DNA of 64,000 bases, taken from assembly GCF_004349195.1 (NCBI RefSeq), contig NZ_SMLG01000014.1, forward strand, positions 1 to 64,000, in the 5' to 3' direction. The position numbers and the translations under genes were made by a program. The notes beneath the pieces are model-generated. The model saw only the letters and a program-made list of their open reading frames with translations, did not search any database and was not told the DNA's origin. How positions within the stretch are numbered: position 1 is the stretch's first letter; each line of letters opens with the position of its first letter. This document shows positions 63,406 through 64,000 of the stretch, piece after piece. This stretch comes from Flavobacterium rhamnosiphilum (GTDB lineage Bacteria > Bacteroidota > Bacteroidia > Flavobacteriales > Flavobacteriaceae).

Positions 63406-64000
63406 ATGGCTCAATTTATAAAAATATACGAAGACAAACCTAATGAAGCGGCAATTGCCAAAGTAGTTAAGGTTTTAAAAGACGGTGGGTTGGTAATTTA
63501 TCCAACGGATACTGTTTATGGTTTGGGTTGTGATATTACCAATACCAAAGCTTTAGAACGTATCGCAAAGATTAAAGGGATAAAGCTGGAAAAAGCTAAT
63601 TTTTCCTTTATTTGTCACGATTTGAGCAACTTATCCGATTATGTAAGACAGATTGACACGTCCACTTTTAAATTATTAAAAAGAGCTTTGCCGGGACCTT
63701 ATACATTTATTTTACCCGGAAATAATAATCTACCAAAGGAATTCAAAAAGAAAACTACTGTCGGAATCAGGGTTCCTGATAATGCAATAGCATTAGAAAT
63801 TGTGAAGTTGCTAGGGAATCCAATTGTTTCCACTTCTATTCACGATGATGATGATGTGATTGAATATACGACTGATCCGGAACTTATTTTTGAGAAATGG
63901 CAAAACCTAGTTGATATGGTTATTGATGGTGGTTATGGTGATAATATTGGGTCAACAATTATTGATTTATCGGGTGATGAACCTATTGTAGTGAGAGAAG
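63406..64000 (+). CDS. L-threonylcarbamoyladenylate synthase, 5' part (partial)
   Basis: 198 codons are visible and no stop is reached before the window ends. The protein starts MAQFIKIYEDKPNEAAIAKV, then GGLVIYPTDTVYGLGCDI, the YrdC/Sua5 signature. RIAKIKGIKLEKANFSFIC and GPYTFILPGNN are nucleotide- and threonine-binding blocks, followed by GIRVPDN and GNPIVSTSIH. The enzyme makes threonylcarbamoyl-AMP for the universal t6A tRNA modification. This is the short YrdC/YciO type, usually a little over 200 residues, so only a few codons should be missing. Confidence 0.9.
   Translation, partial: MAQFIKIYEDKPNEAAIAKVVKVLKDGGLVIYPTDTVYGLGCDITNTKALERIAKIKGIKLEKANFSFICHDLSNLSDYVRQIDTSTFKLLKRALPGPYTFILPGNNNLPKEFKKKTTVGIRVPDNAIALEIVKLLGNPIVSTSIHDDDDVIEYTTDPELIFEKWQNLVDMVIDGGYGDNIGSTIIDLSGDEPIVVRE

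Overview
This is an AT-rich chromosomal segment of a Bacteroidota bacterium, very probably a Flavobacterium or close Flavobacteriaceae relative. The evidence is Bacteroidota-type promoters (TTG, 19-21 bases, TAnnTTTG) with few Shine-Dalgarno sequences, type IX secretion genes (PorQ and a cargo protein with a C-terminal sorting domain), DUF6252- and GIN-domain envelope proteins, and the typical flavobacterial forms of Lon, S1 and PheT. I see no rRNA, CRISPR array, complete insertion sequence or prophage.

Layout. 1-230: a terminator, tRNA-Phe and tRNA-Leu. 236-8720: an accessory patch next to the tRNAs. It holds a structured intergenic element, a type III restriction-modification pair (mod, res), a decayed rhuM-like gene, and a SWIM zinc-finger gene paired with a UPF0158 gene; three copies of one palindrome are scattered through it. 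8724-13550 (minus): AsmA-like protein, endonuclease III, MsrB and an alpha/beta hydrolase. 13738-21702: glycogen genes glgA-glgC-glgB and a GH31 alpha-glucosidase, with a GxxExxY gene and its repeats lodged between glgB and GH31. 21791-28215: M48 lipoprotein protease, UMF1-type transporter, an ECF sigma/anti-sigma operon with two beta-repeat envelope proteins, and a divergent DUF6252 lipoprotein. 28436-39776: lon, porQ, a frameshifted small secreted-protein gene, cmk, a nucleoside transporter, rpsA behind a structured repeat element, and a T9SS leucine-rich-repeat protein. 39960-51649 (minus): pheT, bestrophin, a tripartite RND efflux operon with large hairpins between its genes, and recG. 51840-64000: two membrane proteins, DUF1697, a small lipoprotein, two peptidases (M24 and M1), a Dph6-type ATPase, a membrane-anchored hypothetical, TauE/SafE, a UvrD-type helicase, and the 5' part of a threonylcarbamoyl-AMP synthase cut by the window end.

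Most genes are housekeeping. The unusual material is mostly non-coding: (i) the nested stem element just upstream of mod; (ii) four families of intergenic palindromes or long hairpins; (iii) the GxxExxY gene bracketed by inverted A/G-rich repeats inside the glycogen region; and (iv) a multi-helix element upstream of the rpsA promoter. A four-base tandem duplication splits the signal peptide from the body of a small gene beside porQ. No single locus is clearly a new protein-based system. The GxxExxY cassette and the structured leader of the restriction-modification locus are the best candidates for undescribed biology.
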